Below are positions 7,142 through 14,525 of a stretch of 21,144 nt of DNA, piece after piece; within the stretch, counting starts at the first letter, position 1, and every line of letters begins with the position of its first letter. Source of the DNA: a virus; IMG/VR virus record IMGVR_UViG_3300036766_001638, positions 1 to 21,144 of that record, one strand, 5' to 3'. Made by a program: the position numbers and the translations under genes. Under the pieces are notes generated by a model. It searched no databases. It was not told the DNA's origin and worked only from the letters and a program-made list of their open reading frames with translations.

Positions 7142-8459
7142 AAATCTGTCTAAAATAAGGTAAGCCGCCAAAACTTCTAATAGCTCTAAATAAAGTTGTA
7201 TTTTTTATTTCAGATTGCCTGGGGAAATGGCCTACGTCTGAAATCAGTTTTTTCAATTCCAACTCTACTTTATCAAAAGTCCAATATCCATTCCTATGCC
7301 TGCTAATATTAATATTCAATCTATCTTGAAAATGATAAATTCCACCAAACTGTCTTATTCCGTTAATCAATGGGTATTCATTTAATTTTTCAAGATCACT
7401 GAAAGAAGGGAATTTATTCAAATTTACAGTTATTAATTTAAGTTTATTTAAAACTTTTTCTTCAGTCCAAAAACCATCTTTAGTTTTATTTGGCGTACAC
7501 TCAAATTTATTAATAAAATATTCAGTTCCACCATATCTTCTTACGCCATTATAGAGTGAAATTTCATATCTCATCATTTCTTTTATTGTAGGAAATCTTC
7601 CTAGCTTGTTTATTAATTTATTTAAACTGTCTTCTACTTTAGCTTTCGACCAAAGTATAAATGAAGCTACACCTGTTTCAACCATTTTAATAAAATTGCC
7701 TTTTCTAGAAACATCAATACCATAAGAAGATAATGTTTCATCAAATATTTTTTCCATTTCGAGTAAAGGCTTAGTAAAAACATTATATTCAAAAGGCATT
7801 AAAATTAAACTATGTTCTTTGTAAAATAACTCTTTCTTTGCCCTTCTTAATGCATAAGAAACATTTCTATTATTTTGGCTGTTAGGATTAAATCCCCAAA
7901 TCTCTACAAATATACTACCTATTTTAAAATCATATTTCAGTCTTGTTTTATTTGGAATAATAATTTTATTTACCTCATGATTTATTCCTCTAGAACTAAG
8001 ATATTCATCAAAAAAATATTCATTAATACTATGTAAAAAATGCCCATCCGAAGCTTTAATATATTTAGAGCCAGAATCATATCCCATAATTCTCGATAGT
8101 TCTTTTATACCTCCTAGCCTAAATATAGGCTTAGAAATAGACTGTCCTAATTTTGCTTGTATTTCTTTTAAGGAAGGAAACCTATTGCCCGTTATTATAG
8201 ATTTAACAGCAGAAATTACATTATTTAAATCATTCCAATAATTGCGGGACTTTCTTTCAGTAGTTAAACTAAGCTTGGTAGCTATTTTTGCGGTTCCACC
8301 AAATTTCTTGTCAATTGCAGTTGCGGCGGATGGTCCTAATTTTTCTCTTATCACTTTCCTGGAAGGAAGAATATTATTTTCGCAAATAGACAGTAACTCT
8401 CTAGATAAGTTAGACCAATTATACCAATATAAATAAGAATTTTTATCACAATTGCTCAT
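7131..8459 (-). CDS. PD-(D/E)XK nuclease-like protein with five flanking W...P...GG repeats (putative free-standing homing endonuclease)
   Basis: 442 residues from ATG 8459. Five copies of a 45-55 residue repeat share an aromatic/Trp start, an FP or LP, a basic/acidic helix and GG followed by a helix. Two lie N-terminal (about 10-64 and 74-127; e.g. RFPSLKEIQAKLG, then FRLGG). Three lie C-terminal (about 269-320, 330-383, 392-442; e.g. GFWTEEKV, KFPSFSDL, IRQFGG). Between them, residues 138-248 carry a PD-(D/E)XK-like core: E147 in SINEYFF, D177 in YDF, E186 in VEIWG, and K208/K209 in RRAKKELFY. Similar repeats occur in algal and phage nucleic-acid-binding proteins. Inference: repeats bind DNA and the core cuts it, as in homing endonucleases. 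It runs against the tail genes on both sides, consistent with a mobile insertion. No Shine-Dalgarno is present. Confidence 0.6.
   Translation of the reverse strand: MSNCDKNSYLYWYNWSNLSRELLSICENNILPSRKVIREKLGPSAATAIDKKFGGTAKIATKLSLTTERKSRNYWNDLNNVISAVKSIITGNRFPSLKEIQAKLGQSISKPIFRLGGIKELSRIMGYDSGSKYIKASDGHFLHSINEYFFDEYLSSRGINHEVNKIIIPNKTRLKYDFKIGSIFVEIWGFNPNSQNNRNVSYALRRAKKELFYKEHSLILMPFEYNVFTKPLLEMEKIFDETLSSYGIDVSRKGNFIKMVETGVASFILWSKAKVEDSLNKLINKLGRFPTIKEMMRYEISLYNGVRRYGGTEYFINKFECTPNKTKDGFWTEEKVLNKLKLITVNLNKFPSFSDLEKLNEYPLINGIRQFGGIYHFQDRLNINISRHRNGYWTFDKVELELKKLISDVGHFPRQSEIKNTTLFRAIRSFGGLPYFRQIFNI
8428..8435 (+). promoter_or_regulatory. T4-type late promoter for the gp15-sheath-tube operon
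   Basis: Exact TATAAATA on the plus strand, 53 bases before the gp15-like ATG at 8489, giving a leader of about 48 bases with AAAGGA before the ATG. It lies inside the 5' coding end of the divergent nuclease-like gene. Its position at the head of the core tail operon makes it the most convincing late promoter in the window. Confidence 0.6.
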
Positions 8460-8488
8460 ATAGATAAAATAGTAATTTAAAGGAAACA

Positions 8489-9517
8489 ATGAATTCTAAG
8501 GAATCAAATCTTGAAAAATCTCTAGTAGATTGTGAAACCAAAGAGTTAACCAATTCTATAAATATAGACCCTGTGCCCAAGGAATGTGCAGATGATGGAT
8601 GGCCTAGTCAGAAGAGAGTAGCACAAAGACCATCTACGGATTGGAAACTTAAGCCTACTAGAAGAAAACTAGGAGTGGGACAGTCAGGAATTTGTGATCC
8701 CCTTATGACGGGACAAATTCTAAATGACCTTGATACCCCTAATAGAGAAGTAGTCTATCGTTACACAAGAGCTTTAAGAGGTGCAGATGAAGCAATGCTT
8801 GATTTATTTAGAAATACAGTAGTTTTAGATGAAGAAGGCAAAAGTCACGTAGTTCCTATTTTATGGGCAAGTCAAGAAAAAGCTGTATCTGCTATACTTC
8901 AAGATAATGTTCGCAAAGACAACAGCCTAGTGGTCGATAGAATAAGATTACCTATTATGGCAATATGGGCTAATCAATTAACTTTAGATCAAACAAGATT
9001 TACATATCAAAAAGCTTTATCTTTAATGGAGTGGTTAGACCCAGAAGGGGTAGCTGGTTTTACTTTACAAGAAAAGTTTCAAAAAGACACGATATTTGGT
9101 GTTACTAGAGGTTTGCCAATCAATATAAATTACACTTTGTATGTGTGGACACTCTACATTGAAGACATGAATCAGATTGTAGAACAGGTAATGTTAAAAT
9201 TTTCACCAGTTGCATACATACGAGTTAGAGGAGTATGGTGGGAAGTTATAGTTACGATGGACGGAACAGCTAATAATTTGGATGTAGAGCCTGGAGATGC
9301 TAAGTTAAGAGTTATCAAATATCAGTTTAATATGACAGCCAAAACATACATTCCTCAGCCGATTACTCGACTTAAACCTCCTCTGCCTGTACCTTGCGAG
9401 AATCCTTGTCCAAATACAGAAGAAACGCCATTAGCTGATATGCCTCCAGAGGAATTTGACCAAACATTAAAGGAAATAGAAAAACAAGTTAAGAATCTAA
9501 AACAATGGGAATTTTAA
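8489..9517 (+). CDS. Tail sheath stabilisation / completion protein, T4 gp15-like
   Basis: 342 residues; T4 gp15 is about 272. gp15 forms the hexameric ring that caps the finished tail and joins it to the neck. Family features in order: YRYTRALRGADEAMLDLFRN (about 91-110), the strand VVPILWASQEKAVSAIL, the run VVDRIRLPIMAIWANQLTLD, then LPININYTLYVWTLYIEDMN followed by QIVEQVMLKFSP, which is the most diagnostic (gp15 has a Y-L-I-T-Y-EDM-QIVEQIL-F-P pattern). The N-terminal 85 residues and the C-terminal acidic tail with PCENPCP are additions. AAAGGA precedes ATG by 5 bases. Its last 13 bases overlap the sheath start, suggesting translational coupling. Confidence 0.8.
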   Translation: MNSKESNLEKSLVDCETKELTNSINIDPVPKECADDGWPSQKRVAQRPSTDWKLKPTRRKLGVGQSGICDPLMTGQILNDLDTPNREVVYRYTRALRGADEAMLDLFRNTVVLDEEGKSHVVPILWASQEKAVSAILQDNVRKDNSLVVDRIRLPIMAIWANQLTLDQTRFTYQKALSLMEWLDPEGVAGFTLQEKFQKDTIFGVTRGLPININYTLYVWTLYIEDMNQIVEQVMLKFSPVAYIRVRGVWWEVIVTMDGTANNLDVEPGDAKLRVIKYQFNMTAKTYIPQPITRLKPPLPVPCENPCPNTEETPLADMPPEEFDQTLKEIEKQVKNLKQWEF

Positions 9518-10755
9518 GTGAAAATTATCTTATTGATGAGTTAAAAACAAGTAAAGAATCATCATTAAAATTAGCTTTAATAGGATTTTCAAGCAAAGGA
9601 CCACTCAATTTACCTGTTTGTATTAAGAACGTCAAAGAATTACATCATAATTTTGGAACATATCATCCAAATAAAAACACATATTTAATTCATGTAGCAG
9701 AAGAAATTCTTAAAACAGAATCAGAAGTATTAATTATTCGTGCCAATTTTAATCCTGTTACCGCACAAAACGATAAAATAAAATCTATTACGCCTGGTGC
9801 TGAAGGTAATCTTACTCATGTAAAAGTAGAAAAAGACAAATTAGAAGTTTATTATGATAGCAAGCTAGTTGAAAGTTGGTGTTCTCTCAATATTACAAAA
9901 ATTAACAATAACTCAGACTGGATTCAACTTGACGACAAAATAACAGACGGATTTTATGAACTTTCAGGAGGCAGTGATGGAGAATTTAATGAAAACAATA
10001 TATTAGAATGCCTTAAATCCTTAGAAGATTATGATATAGATATAATTTCTATACCAGGAATAACCTCAATAAATATAATTAATAATTTGTTGGATTTTTG
10101 TGAGAAAAAAAATTATTTTTCAATCATAGATACTCCAGAAAATCTTTCATTTCTGGAGTCATATCGCTGGAAGAATGAATTGAATAAATCAGATTACGGG
10201 GCTGTATTCTGGCCTTGGTTGGGAATATGGGATAAAGGATACGTGCCGCCATGCAGTTTAGTGCTAAACAAATTTTTAGGACTAGAACCTTGGTTAAATG
10301 TTATAAGAGGAAGTAATACTTGTGTCTTAGACTTACAAAAAAGACCATCTAAAGAAGAAAAAATGATAGCTTGTGATAAAGAAAATGTAATTAATATGAT
10401 TAGTTTTATGTGGAGATCAGGAATATTCATTTTGAACAACAGTAAAACTTTAGCTGGTAATGGGATTAACACAAGAAGAATGCTAAATTATTTACGGAAA
10501 AAAATTCAAAGTCACACTACAAAAATAAATATTAAAAGCGCATTTTTTGAAGAAAAGTTCTTAAAAACAAGTAAATATTATTTAGACCAATTAAAAAATG
10601 GTAGGTGTATAGATAACTATACTATCCAGATTGGAGATGGCTTATATTCACCTTCTGAGATAATTAGTAAGTTTAAGGCCAGAATTGGTGTGCAGCCAGT
10701 AGAGACTACAGACTACATCTATTTGGATTTTAAATTAGACTCTGGCTTAAAGTAG
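9505..10755 (+). CDS. Tail sheath protein, T4 gp18-like (compact form)
   Basis: 416 residues. Sheath subunits surround the tube and contract to drive it through the host envelope. Family signatures: N-terminal ALIGFSSKGPLNLP (about 25-38) followed by KNVKELHHNFG; a central ELSGGSDGEF loop; DYGAVFWPWLGIWD then VPPCSLVLN (about 230-255); and the C-terminal beta strand RIGVQPVETTDYIYLDFKLD that forms the inter-subunit mesh. T4 gp18 has 659 residues; the shortfall fits loss of the surface domains, leaving the conserved core. The ATG lies inside the gp15-like gene (13-base overlap), so the two are coupled. It is followed by the tube gene after 23 bases, the usual 15-18-19 order. Confidence 0.9.
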   Translation: MGILSENYLIDELKTSKESSLKLALIGFSSKGPLNLPVCIKNVKELHHNFGTYHPNKNTYLIHVAEEILKTESEVLIIRANFNPVTAQNDKIKSITPGAEGNLTHVKVEKDKLEVYYDSKLVESWCSLNITKINNNSDWIQLDDKITDGFYELSGGSDGEFNENNILECLKSLEDYDIDIISIPGITSINIINNLLDFCEKKNYFSIIDTPENLSFLESYRWKNELNKSDYGAVFWPWLGIWDKGYVPPCSLVLNKFLGLEPWLNVIRGSNTCVLDLQKRPSKEEKMIACDKENVINMISFMWRSGIFILNNSKTLAGNGINTRRMLNYLRKKIQSHTTKINIKSAFFEEKFLKTSKYYLDQLKNGRCIDNYTIQIGDGLYSPSEIISKFKARIGVQPVETTDYIYLDFKLDSGLK

Positions 10756-10778
10756 GAATTTAAAAGGAGATTAATAAT

Positions 10779-11414
10779 ATGGCATGTGATGGTCCTCTTC
10801 AATCGTGTACAGGCGATGTTTGTTCGGCTGATGCCTCTGGCTTTAGAGAAATGGGTTTGGGATTACTTGGTGATCCGTCTATAGTTTTCAAACGAAAATT
10901 TAGATGGACGCTAATAATTTGTTTTTGTAGTGGAAGTAAATTTGTTCCAGAATCTTTCGTTAAGATGGGTGCTAGACCTAATTTAGACATAGAAGAAACA
11001 CAGATTGACTTTTTGCATGGTAGATTTTGGCTACCAGGCAAGGTTACTTTCAATGAAATGCAAGTAACTTATTATGACGTTGCAGGAACAGTAGCAGGAC
11101 AGCCAAGTACAGCTTCTATTTTCGATTGGATAGCTACTGTATATGATATTACCGATCCTACCTGCTTAAAAATGGGTAACAGAGCAGACTATGAAGGCAC
11201 GGGCATTATGAGATTATATGATGGATGCGGTCAAACAATCGAAGCATGGACAATTGAAGGGATGTGGCCGAAGAGTGTAGATTTCGGAGAACTTGATATG
11301 ACAAGTTCTGACGAATGTACAATTCAGTTAACATTAAGATATAGAAACTTACAATACAATAGCTGCTGTCCAACTAGCGCTATTACTCGCTGTGAATGTA
11401 CTCCTTGTGCGTAA
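10779..11414 (+). CDS. Tail tube protein, T4 gp19-like
   Basis: 211 residues (T4 gp19 has 163). The tube forms the inner channel inside the sheath. Tube-fold hallmarks: FKRKFRWTLIICFC (about 36-49), the strand KVTFNEMQVTYYD, SIFDWIATVYD, the loop MRLYDGCGQTIEAWTIEGMW, and FGELDMTSSDECTIQLTLRY near the C-terminus. The gene sits directly after the sheath with AAAGGAG before the ATG, and ends in a strong terminator at 11429-11461, as expected for a highly expressed late gene. It is unusually cysteine-rich: about 13 Cys, clustered at both ends (MACDGPLQSCTGDVC; CCPTSAITRCECTPCA). Confidence 0.9.
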   Translation: MACDGPLQSCTGDVCSADASGFREMGLGLLGDPSIVFKRKFRWTLIICFCSGSKFVPESFVKMGARPNLDIEETQIDFLHGRFWLPGKVTFNEMQVTYYDVAGTVAGQPSTASIFDWIATVYDITDPTCLKMGNRADYEGTGIMRLYDGCGQTIEAWTIEGMWPKSVDFGELDMTSSDECTIQLTLRYRNLQYNSCCPTSAITRCECTPCA

Positions 11415-11428
11415 TAAAGTTTATTTTG

Positions 11429-11461
11429 AAAAAAGGCAGCGAGTTTTTCGCTGCCTTTTTT
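11429..11461 (+). terminator. Rho-independent terminator after tail tube gene
   Basis: Perfect 8-bp stem GGCAGCGA (11435-11442) and TCGCTGCC (11448-11455), loop GTTTT, followed by six T and preceded by six A, so it can also act on the minus strand. It separates the two tube paralogues. Confidence 0.9.
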
Positions 11462-11485
11462 CTTATATATTAGAGGGTAAAAATT

Positions 11486-12163
11486 ATGGCTTGCGGTACT
11501 GATGAACCAATGGGATTTGATTTCCATGATGAATGGGGAGACATGTCCGCTGTTTGTTTTAAAAGGAAATTTAGATGGTTATTTGTAATACCAGATATTT
11601 CTGCAAACGGCACAGGAAGCTTGCCTCCATCTAAAGCAGCAAGACCAAATTTCAGTTTTAAAGAAATGGAAGCTCCGCACCTTAATGAAACTATATTTTT
11701 CCCATCCAAACCAGAATGGAAGCCAGTTAATTTAACATTATTTGATATTAAAAAAGAAACAGAAAATCCTATTTTTTCTTGGTTGAAACGAGCATATAAT
11801 CCTGCAAATTGTTCTAGATGGTATCCTGCCTTAGATACTCCCTCTTTAAAAGTAGGACAAGCTGAACTCTCTTTATTTGATGGTTGTGGACAAGTAATAG
11901 AAACATGGGTATTTGAACATGCATGGCCACAAACTGTAGAATTTGGTGATTTAGATATGTCCCAAAGTGAAGTTCTTACTTGTGATGTAACTTTGAGATA
12001 TGATAGAGCCTATATAGTCTACCCTACAAGTGCTGCTACTATATCATTTAGTCCAACGATATCTAATTGTGCTATTTCATCATCTCCAATTGTTTGTTCA
12101 AATATTCCATTAATGGAGGTTCCAGAATTAGAATTTGGTAAATTCTTTTTTACAGAAGATTAA
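11486..12163 (+). CDS. Second tail tube-like protein (gp19 paralogue)
   Basis: 225 residues, clearly paralogous to the upstream tube gene: VCFKRKFRWLFVIPD, VNLTLFDI, IFSWLKRAYN, AELSLFDGCGQVIETWVFEH, WPQTVEFGDLDMSQSE and VTLRYDRAY align with the first copy in the same order. It carries a C-terminal extension of about 45 residues rich in Ser, Ile and Cys, ending in acidic/aromatic residues. It has its own start signals after the terminator: a TATATATTA box at 11464-11472 and GAGGG 8 bases before ATG. So it is probably expressed separately and at a different level. Possible roles are tube initiator or terminator, a gp54-like cap, or a second tube ring type; the sequence does not decide. Confidence 0.8.
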   Translation: MACGTDEPMGFDFHDEWGDMSAVCFKRKFRWLFVIPDISANGTGSLPPSKAARPNFSFKEMEAPHLNETIFFPSKPEWKPVNLTLFDIKKETENPIFSWLKRAYNPANCSRWYPALDTPSLKVGQAELSLFDGCGQVIETWVFEHAWPQTVEFGDLDMSQSEVLTCDVTLRYDRAYIVYPTSAATISFSPTISNCAISSSPIVCSNIPLMEVPELEFGKFFFTED

Positions 12164-12166
12164 ATA

Positions 12167-12403
12167 TTATAATTCAAATACATCAAATCCTAGAATTTTT
12201 CTGCATTCCATAAAAGCTTCATCTAATTGTTTAGGTGTCCAATTAAGAGCACGACAAGCACCTGACTTATTAATACGGCCCTTCTTAGTATACACTTTAG
12301 ATTCATTAGTCAAAAGTACATCTACAAGTTTACCATAGCCTTTATCAATTAATTTCTGTATTATTTCTTGTTGTTCTAACAACTCTATTGAATTTTTGCC
12401 CAT
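12167..12403 (-). CDS. Small protein next to late sigma factor; possible gp33-like late co-activator
   Basis: 78 residues. The N-terminal half is a charged helix (IELLEQQEIIQKLIDKGYGK); then VYTKKGRINKSGACRALNWT, which looks like a helix-turn-helix-type segment; then KQLDEAFMECRKILGFDVFEL. The short hydrophobic/acidic C-terminus (FDVFEL) resembles the clamp-binding tails that T4 gp33 and gp55 use to contact the gp45 sliding clamp. It lies just downstream of the gp55-like gene on the same strand (29-base gap), so the two can share a transcript. T4 gp33 is longer (112) and I see no convincing full-length similarity. Function is therefore an inference from neighbourhood and tail motif. It ends 3 bases from the convergent tube paralogue. 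Confidence 0.45.
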   Translation of the reverse strand: MGKNSIELLEQQEIIQKLIDKGYGKLVDVLLTNESKVYTKKGRINKSGACRALNWTPKQLDEAFMECRKILGFDVFEL

Positions 12404-12432
12404 AATATGTATTTCTATATAAATTTAATAAT

Positions 12433-12960
12433 TTAGTCAACATTACTTTTGAAAAAATTATCTATATTATGATTTTTTATTCTGTATTTTGTATTATCGT
12501 GATTAGTAGAAAGTAAATGTTCAGAAAACTTCCTTTTTAATTCATTAAAGTTTCTTGCTGTACGGTAACTTTGTCGAAGTGTATTTAAGGTACATGTTGT
12601 AAAATAATTAAAAGCTTTTCCTCTTGCTGGGTCAAATCTATCTATTTTATCAAAACATATTAATACGCCTTCAGAAATGGCATCATCTACATCAATCAAG
12701 TTAAATTTAGCATATTCGGCTATATTTTTAGATAAAGTATAAAAAGCATAAGCTAATTGTTCTTTATATTCTTCATATTCTTTTAATATTGATTTATATT
12801 TTTCTAAAAATAAAATTAATTTACTGTTATCACCTCTTCTCTTACTTGATTCTTCTAAATCTTCTATTATAAATTCATATCTAATTTTAGCTCTTTTAGA
12901 TTCCTGGAATTTGCATATAATGATTTCAAAATTTTTATTATTCAGGTACTCGCTAGCCAA
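12433..12960 (-). CDS. Late-transcription RNA polymerase sigma factor, T4 gp55-like
   Basis: 175 residues (T4 gp55: 185). gp55 replaces host sigma on RNA polymerase and directs it to TATAAATA late promoters, with the sliding clamp as activator. The sigma region 2-like core is at residues about 86-147: NLIDVDDAISEGVLICFDKI, RFDPARGKAFNYFTTCTLNT and LRQSYRTARNFNELKRKF, matching the FDP...AFNYFT...N...R.AR pattern of the family. No sigma region 4 is present, as expected for gp55. The C-terminus (NIDNFF) could be a clamp-binding motif. The start is TTG at 12960 with GGAGAG just upstream; no ATG occurs before the core, so this non-ATG start is well supported. TATAAATA boxes elsewhere in this window fit its presence. 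Confidence 0.85.
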   Translation of the reverse strand: MASEYLNNKNFEIIICKFQESKRAKIRYEFIIEDLEESSKRRGDNSKLILFLEKYKSILKEYEEYKEQLAYAFYTLSKNIAEYAKFNLIDVDDAISEGVLICFDKIDRFDPARGKAFNYFTTCTLNTLRQSYRTARNFNELKRKFSEHLLSTNHDNTKYRIKNHNIDNFFKSNVD

Positions 12961-12973
12961 AACTCTCCGATCT

Positions 12974-12987
12974 TATGTTAAAACATA
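12974..12987. promoter_or_regulatory. Inverted repeat TATGTT-AA-AACATA upstream of gp55-like gene
   Basis: Perfect 6-bp arms with a 2-base centre, 13 bases upstream of the TTG start and Shine-Dalgarno of the gp55-like gene, in the divergent intergenic region. It could be an operator or a weak hairpin in the gp55 mRNA leader. Being AT-rich, it could also be chance. Confidence 0.3.
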
Positions 12988-13069
12988 GAAAGAACAACTT
13001 ATTTTCTCTGTCAGTTACTTCTTTCTTTGCTTTCGAGAGTTTCATTCATTCTTACTAAAGTAGTATATA

Positions 13070-13084
13070 ATAGATAATATCTAT
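13070..13084. promoter_or_regulatory. Inverted repeat ATAGATA-A-TATCTAT abutting a start codon
   Basis: Perfect 7-bp arms around one central base, ending exactly where the ATG at 13085 begins. TATAATAG just upstream (13065-13072) could be a -10 box. Location between a promoter-like box and a start codon suggests an operator, though AT-rich sequence makes palindromes common. Confidence 0.35.
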
Positions 13085-13261
13085 ATGTTATTGACTAAAA
13101 TTTTAACAAATATTGTGGAGAATCCTAATTCTATTAATTTCTACAGGACATTAAAAGCTAATTTTACCAAAGAAAGTCCTGAATTTATAGCAATTGACTA
13201 TTTAATTAAGCAAAAATTTGAAAATGTTACCTCTGACAAGCCTTTTATTAACGAAAAATAA
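13085..13261 (+). CDS. Small phage protein upstream of glycosyltransferase-like gene
   Basis: 58 residues: it begins MLLTKILTNIVENPNSINFY and contains ESPEFIAIDYLIKQKFENVT. Helical, with no known motif. Small proteins of this kind (a short helix, an NP-FY segment, a second helix) do occur before glycosyltransferase genes in T4-like phages as I remember them, but I cannot name a family. No Shine-Dalgarno is visible; the start touches the palindrome at 13070-13084. The 3' end overlaps the next gene by 38 bases, suggesting co-translation. Confidence 0.5.
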   Translation: MLLTKILTNIVENPNSINFYRTLKANFTKESPEFIAIDYLIKQKFENVTSDKPFINEK

Positions 13262-14153
13262 CGATTCAACAATTAAAAGTTGTTTAAATTCAATTTTATC
13301 TTTAAATTCAAATATTTGTGTTTTTGATCTTGGAAGCAAAGACAATACAATCGCTATTTGTGAGTCTCTAAAAGCAAAAATTACGAAGATATCAACTAAA
13401 TCTAGGATTGAAGCTTGTAATAGTGCTGTTTCACAAAATAAAAATAAATGGATTTTTTACATTCATCCTTGGGAACAGCTTTTGGAAGGAGAATGTAGAA
13501 TTACTGACTTAATTTTAGAAGATTGTAATAAAGCCATTTTATGCAATATTATTGAAGGCAATATAATTACAAAAGAAGTAAGATTGTGGTCAAAAGACAT
13601 GAATTTATCATTTACTGGAGAAGGATTGGAGGCAATAATAACAACAGTTCCAGAATATGAAGATATTTTTATTTTATCTAAAAAGCCAGAATTAAATTTA
13701 AATGTCAAGGGTAATGAGTTTCACTATTATGAAGCTTTCAAAGCTTTAAAAGAAAGAAACTACGAAAAGTTCTTAATATCTTCAGATTATTATTTATTTT
13801 ATCAAAAAAATAAAATTATTTCTTCTACAATGATGAGATATTATCAAGGAATAGTAAAATGCTTTATTAAAAAAGACTATCAAAAAGCAATTGAAATAGC
13901 TATAATTTGCTTAACAGAAAACGTATTAATGTCTGAATTTTGGTGTTTATTAGGTGATATATATTTCGAATTGAAAGAATTTAATAAAGCCATTTCATTT
14001 TATGAAAATGCTTTAATTCTAGGAAGTAAAAGACCTAAATCTGATCGTTGGCCTATTCATATAAACAAATATCACGAACATCCTCAAGAAATGATTTCTA
14101 AGTGTAAAGAGATGCTATCAACGGCAATTATGTTGCCTAATTTATCAACTTAA
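13224..14153 (+). CDS. Glycosyltransferase family 2-like protein with TPR-type C-terminus
   Basis: 309 residues from ATG 13224 (a TTG at 13218 is also possible). Residues 4-47 (LTSLLLTKNNDSTIKSCLNS, then CVFDLGSKDNTIAICES) are a GT2 N-terminal nucleotide-sugar binding half: strand, NN-D helix, then D-GS-DNT. The usual DXD metal site, expected near residue 78, reads FYIHPWEQL and lacks the aspartates, so activity is doubtful or altered. Residues about 200-270 (YYQGIVKCFIKKDYQKAIEI, FWCLLGDIYFELKEFNKAIS, FYENALILG) form TPR-like helical repeats. Such GT2-TPR proteins may glycosylate virion or host surface components. It overlaps the small upstream gene and ends 9 bases into the convergent gene. 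Confidence 0.65.
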   Translation: MLPLTSLLLTKNNDSTIKSCLNSILSLNSNICVFDLGSKDNTIAICESLKAKITKISTKSRIEACNSAVSQNKNKWIFYIHPWEQLLEGECRITDLILEDCNKAILCNIIEGNIITKEVRLWSKDMNLSFTGEGLEAIITTVPEYEDIFILSKKPELNLNVKGNEFHYYEAFKALKERNYEKFLISSDYYLFYQKNKIISSTMMRYYQGIVKCFIKKDYQKAIEIAIICLTENVLMSEFWCLLGDIYFELKEFNKAISFYENALILGSKRPKSDRWPIHINKYHEHPQEMISKCKEMLSTAIMLPNLST

Positions 14154-14525
14154 ATTATCAAGATTATTAATTATAACTGTAACTTCATCTTGATAACGAC
14201 AAACTGCAATTTGAACTCTTCCAGGGCCAAGGTCTTTTAATCGTTTTTCTAAATCATCCTTATTACAGTTAACCACAGTCCAATTATTTTGTATTATTGG
14301 AGGCATTTCTAAATCTGGATTCAAAACCTCTCTGCCTGGAAACCATTCCCTAAGTTCTTTGCTAGCATGTTTTAAAACTTTTACATAGATAGGCAAATTA
14401 CAAGCACAATTTGGGTTTTGGTCGTATTTTAAGAGATCATCTTTTAATTCAGAAGGCAATGTCTTCCTAAAAGATGGATTCTTGAGAGCCGTCTTCACGT
14501 CCTGGATCGTTATTTTGCTGCTCAT
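14145..14525 (-). CDS. Hypothetical phage protein with Cys pair
   Basis: 126 residues, not recognised with certainty. It begins with a helical region (KITIQDVKTALKNPSFRKTL), then PNCACNLPIYVKVLKHASKE with CxC, and ends in a compact alpha/beta half (NNWTVVNCNKDDLEKRLKDL, then GRVQIAVCRYQDEVTVIINN). It is the last of four minus-strand genes (15420 down to 14145) that overlap or nearly touch and look like one operon. It overlaps the zinc-ribbon gene by 59 bases. No clear Shine-Dalgarno. No enzyme motif is visible. Confidence 0.65.
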   Translation of the reverse strand: MSSKITIQDVKTALKNPSFRKTLPSELKDDLLKYDQNPNCACNLPIYVKVLKHASKELREWFPGREVLNPDLEMPPIIQNNWTVVNCNKDDLEKRLKDLGPGRVQIAVCRYQDEVTVIINNLDNLS

